Part shown: positions 62,947-64,000 of the stretch, piece by piece | Layout: the number at the start of each line of letters is the position of its first letter | Position numbering within the stretch: the stretch's first letter is position 1 | NCBI RefSeq assembly: GCF_003448965.1 | Contig: NZ_QRGC01000003.1 | Span: forward strand, 186,001 to 250,000 | Length of the DNA stretch: 64,000 nt | Reading direction: 5' to 3' | Origin: Oceanicella sp. SM1341 | Lineage (GTDB): Bacteria; Pseudomonadota; Alphaproteobacteria; Rhodobacterales; Rhodobacteraceae | Translations under genes and position numbers: made by a program | The notes under the pieces: generated by a model | The model's input: only the letters and a program-made list of their open reading frames with translations | Database searches by the model: none | Told to the model about the DNA's origin: nothing

Positions 62947-64000
62947 ATGCGTCGGGTCGTCGTAACCGGTCTCGGCATCGTGTCGTCGATCGGCACCACG
63001 AAGGATGACGTCGTCACCTCGCTGCGCGAGGGGAAGTCCGGCATCAGCTTCGCCCCCGAATACGCCGAGCGCGGGTTCCGCAGCCAGGTCCACGGCAAGC
63101 CGGACATCGACGTGTCCGAACATGTCGAGAAGCGCCAGCTGCGCTTCATGGGCGATGGCGCGGCCTACAGCTACATCGCGATGAAACAGGCCATCGCCGA
63201 CGCCGGCCTGGAGGACAGCGACATCTCGAACGAGCGCACCGGGCTCATCGTCGGCTCCGGCGGCCCGTCCACGCGCAACCTGTTCGAGGCGCACCAGATC
63301 GTGCTCAAGAACAACAGCCCCAAGCGCATGGGGCCGTTCATGGTCACGCGCGGCATGTCCTCCACCGTGTCGGCCTGCCTCGCCACGCCGTTCCGCATCA
63401 AGGGCATCAACTACTCGATCACCTCGGCCTGCTCCACCTCGGCGCATTGCATCGGCAACGCGGCGGAGCAGATCCAGTGGGGCAAGCAGGACGTGATGTT
63501 CGCCGGCGGCGGCGAGGAGCTGGACTGGACCCTGTCCTGCCTGTTCGACGCCATGGGCGCCATGAGCTCCAAGTACAACGACACGCCCGAGAAGGCCTCC
63601 CGCGCCTTCGACGCCGGGCGTGACGGCTTCGTCATCTCCGGCGGCGGCGGCATCGTGGTGCTCGAGGAATACGAGCACGCGAAGGCCCGCGGCGCCAAGA
63701 TCTACGCCGAGCTCACCGGCTATGCCGCCACCTCCGACGGGCACGACATGGTCGCCCCCTCGGGCGAGGGCGGCGAGCGCTGCATGCGCATGGCCCTCTC
63801 CACCCTGCCGCAGGACCGCGAGGTGGGCTACATCAACGCCCACGGCACCTCCACCCCGGTGGGCGACGTGACCGAGGTGGAAGGCGTGCGCCGGGTCTTC
63901 GAAGGCCGCCGCCAGCCGCCGATCAGCTCCACCAAGTCGCTGACCGGGCATTCCCAGGGTGCCACCGGCGCCCAGGAGGTCATCTACTCCCTGCTGATGC
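62947..64000 (+). CDS. fabB: Beta-ketoacyl-ACP synthase I, N-terminal part (cut by window edge)
   Basis: The visible 351 residues begin [15 protein letters not shown] and contain the nucleophile Cys in [14 protein letters not shown] (about residue 162), the catalytic His in [12 protein letters not shown] (about 296) and the second His in [11 protein letters not shown] near the edge. FabB elongates the unsaturated acyl chain made by FabA. The start at 62947 is eight bases after AAGGAAGG; ATG 62941 would be too close. The C-terminus lies beyond the window. Confidence 0.96.
   Translation, partial: MRRVVVTGLGIVSSIGTTKDDVVTSLREGKSGISFAPEYAERGFRSQVHGKPDIDVSEHVEKRQLRFMGDGAAYSYIAMKQAIADAGLEDSDISNERTGLIVGSGGPSTRNLFEAHQIVLKNNSPKRMGPFMVTRGMSSTVSACLATPFRIKGINYSITSACSTSAHCIGNAAEQIQWGKQDVMFAGGGEELDWTLSCLFDAMGAMSSKYNDTPEKASRAFDAGRDGFVISGGGGIVVLEEYEHAKARGAKIYAELTGYAATSDGHDMVAPSGEGGERCMRMALSTLPQDREVGYINAHGTSTPVGDVTEVEGVRRVFEGRRQPPISSTKSLTGHSQGATGAQEVIYSLLM

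Overview
The window is high-GC chromosomal DNA from an alphaproteobacterium, almost certainly of the order Rhodobacterales. The evidence is the protein families and their order: ethylmalonyl-CoA pathway genes next to a TCA-cycle block, an Irr-fabA-fabB junction, an ffh-rpsP-rimM-trmD-rplS operon, and an rpoH-chaN-coaBC-dut group. No plasmid, phage, insertion sequence, tRNA, rRNA or CRISPR array was recognised. Both edges cut a gene: ecm at the left and fabB at the right.

1-9.4 kb: divergent ecm and ccr of the ethylmalonyl-CoA pathway, a LuxR/LuxI acyl-homoserine-lactone pair, a RecD-like helicase, an alpha/beta hydrolase, an acetyltransferase with a FadR-type regulator, and siroheme synthase. 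10-13.9 kb: an OmpA-family lipoprotein, an acyl-CoA ligase and lipoamide dehydrogenase.

12.5-33.4 kb is the metabolic core. On the minus strand lie mdh and then sucC, a secreted-protein gene, sucD, odhA, odhB, a MAPEG-protein gene and lpd. On the plus strand lie tauE, mcl2, nnrU, a DUF1737 gene, mch, sdhC, sdhD, sdhA, a SUFU-like lipoprotein gene, a zinc-ribbon methyltransferase gene, sdhB and a sulfotransferase gene. Ccr, Ecm, Mch and Mcl2 are four steps of the route that assimilates acetyl-CoA without the glyoxylate shunt; its products, glyoxylate, propionyl-CoA/succinyl-CoA and malate, enter the TCA enzymes encoded beside them. The regions ahead of sucC and sdhC share a palindrome, TGTGATCACA, in phased arrays (two and three copies, spaced 21 or 32 bp), which points to one regulator controlling both TCA operons.

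33.6-42.3 kb: zapE, an MFS transporter, trhO, then the ffh-GNAT-chorismate mutase-rpsP-rimM-trmD-rplS operon, closed by a strong terminator. 42.4-47.3 kb: a secreted sulfatase divergent from a three-gene TRAP transporter. 47.5-53.4 kb: accessory metabolic genes (DUF1523, GFA/CENP-V, a thiamine-diphosphate enzyme, thioesterase, GST fusion, cobU with a phosphatase).

53.5-64 kb: rpoH, a ChaN-like lipoprotein, coaBC-dut-Rrf2-cysK, moeB, a 2-hydroxyacid dehydrogenase, an SH3-like protein, irr and fabA-fabB. Intergenic spaces hold several unusual small repeats and hairpin arrays (18.88-18.95, 37.13-37.27, 40.20-40.27, and three copies of one hairpin element at 50.9, 59.85 and 59.98 kb). Start sites were chosen by ribosome-binding site and family fit; several genes use GTG or TTG.
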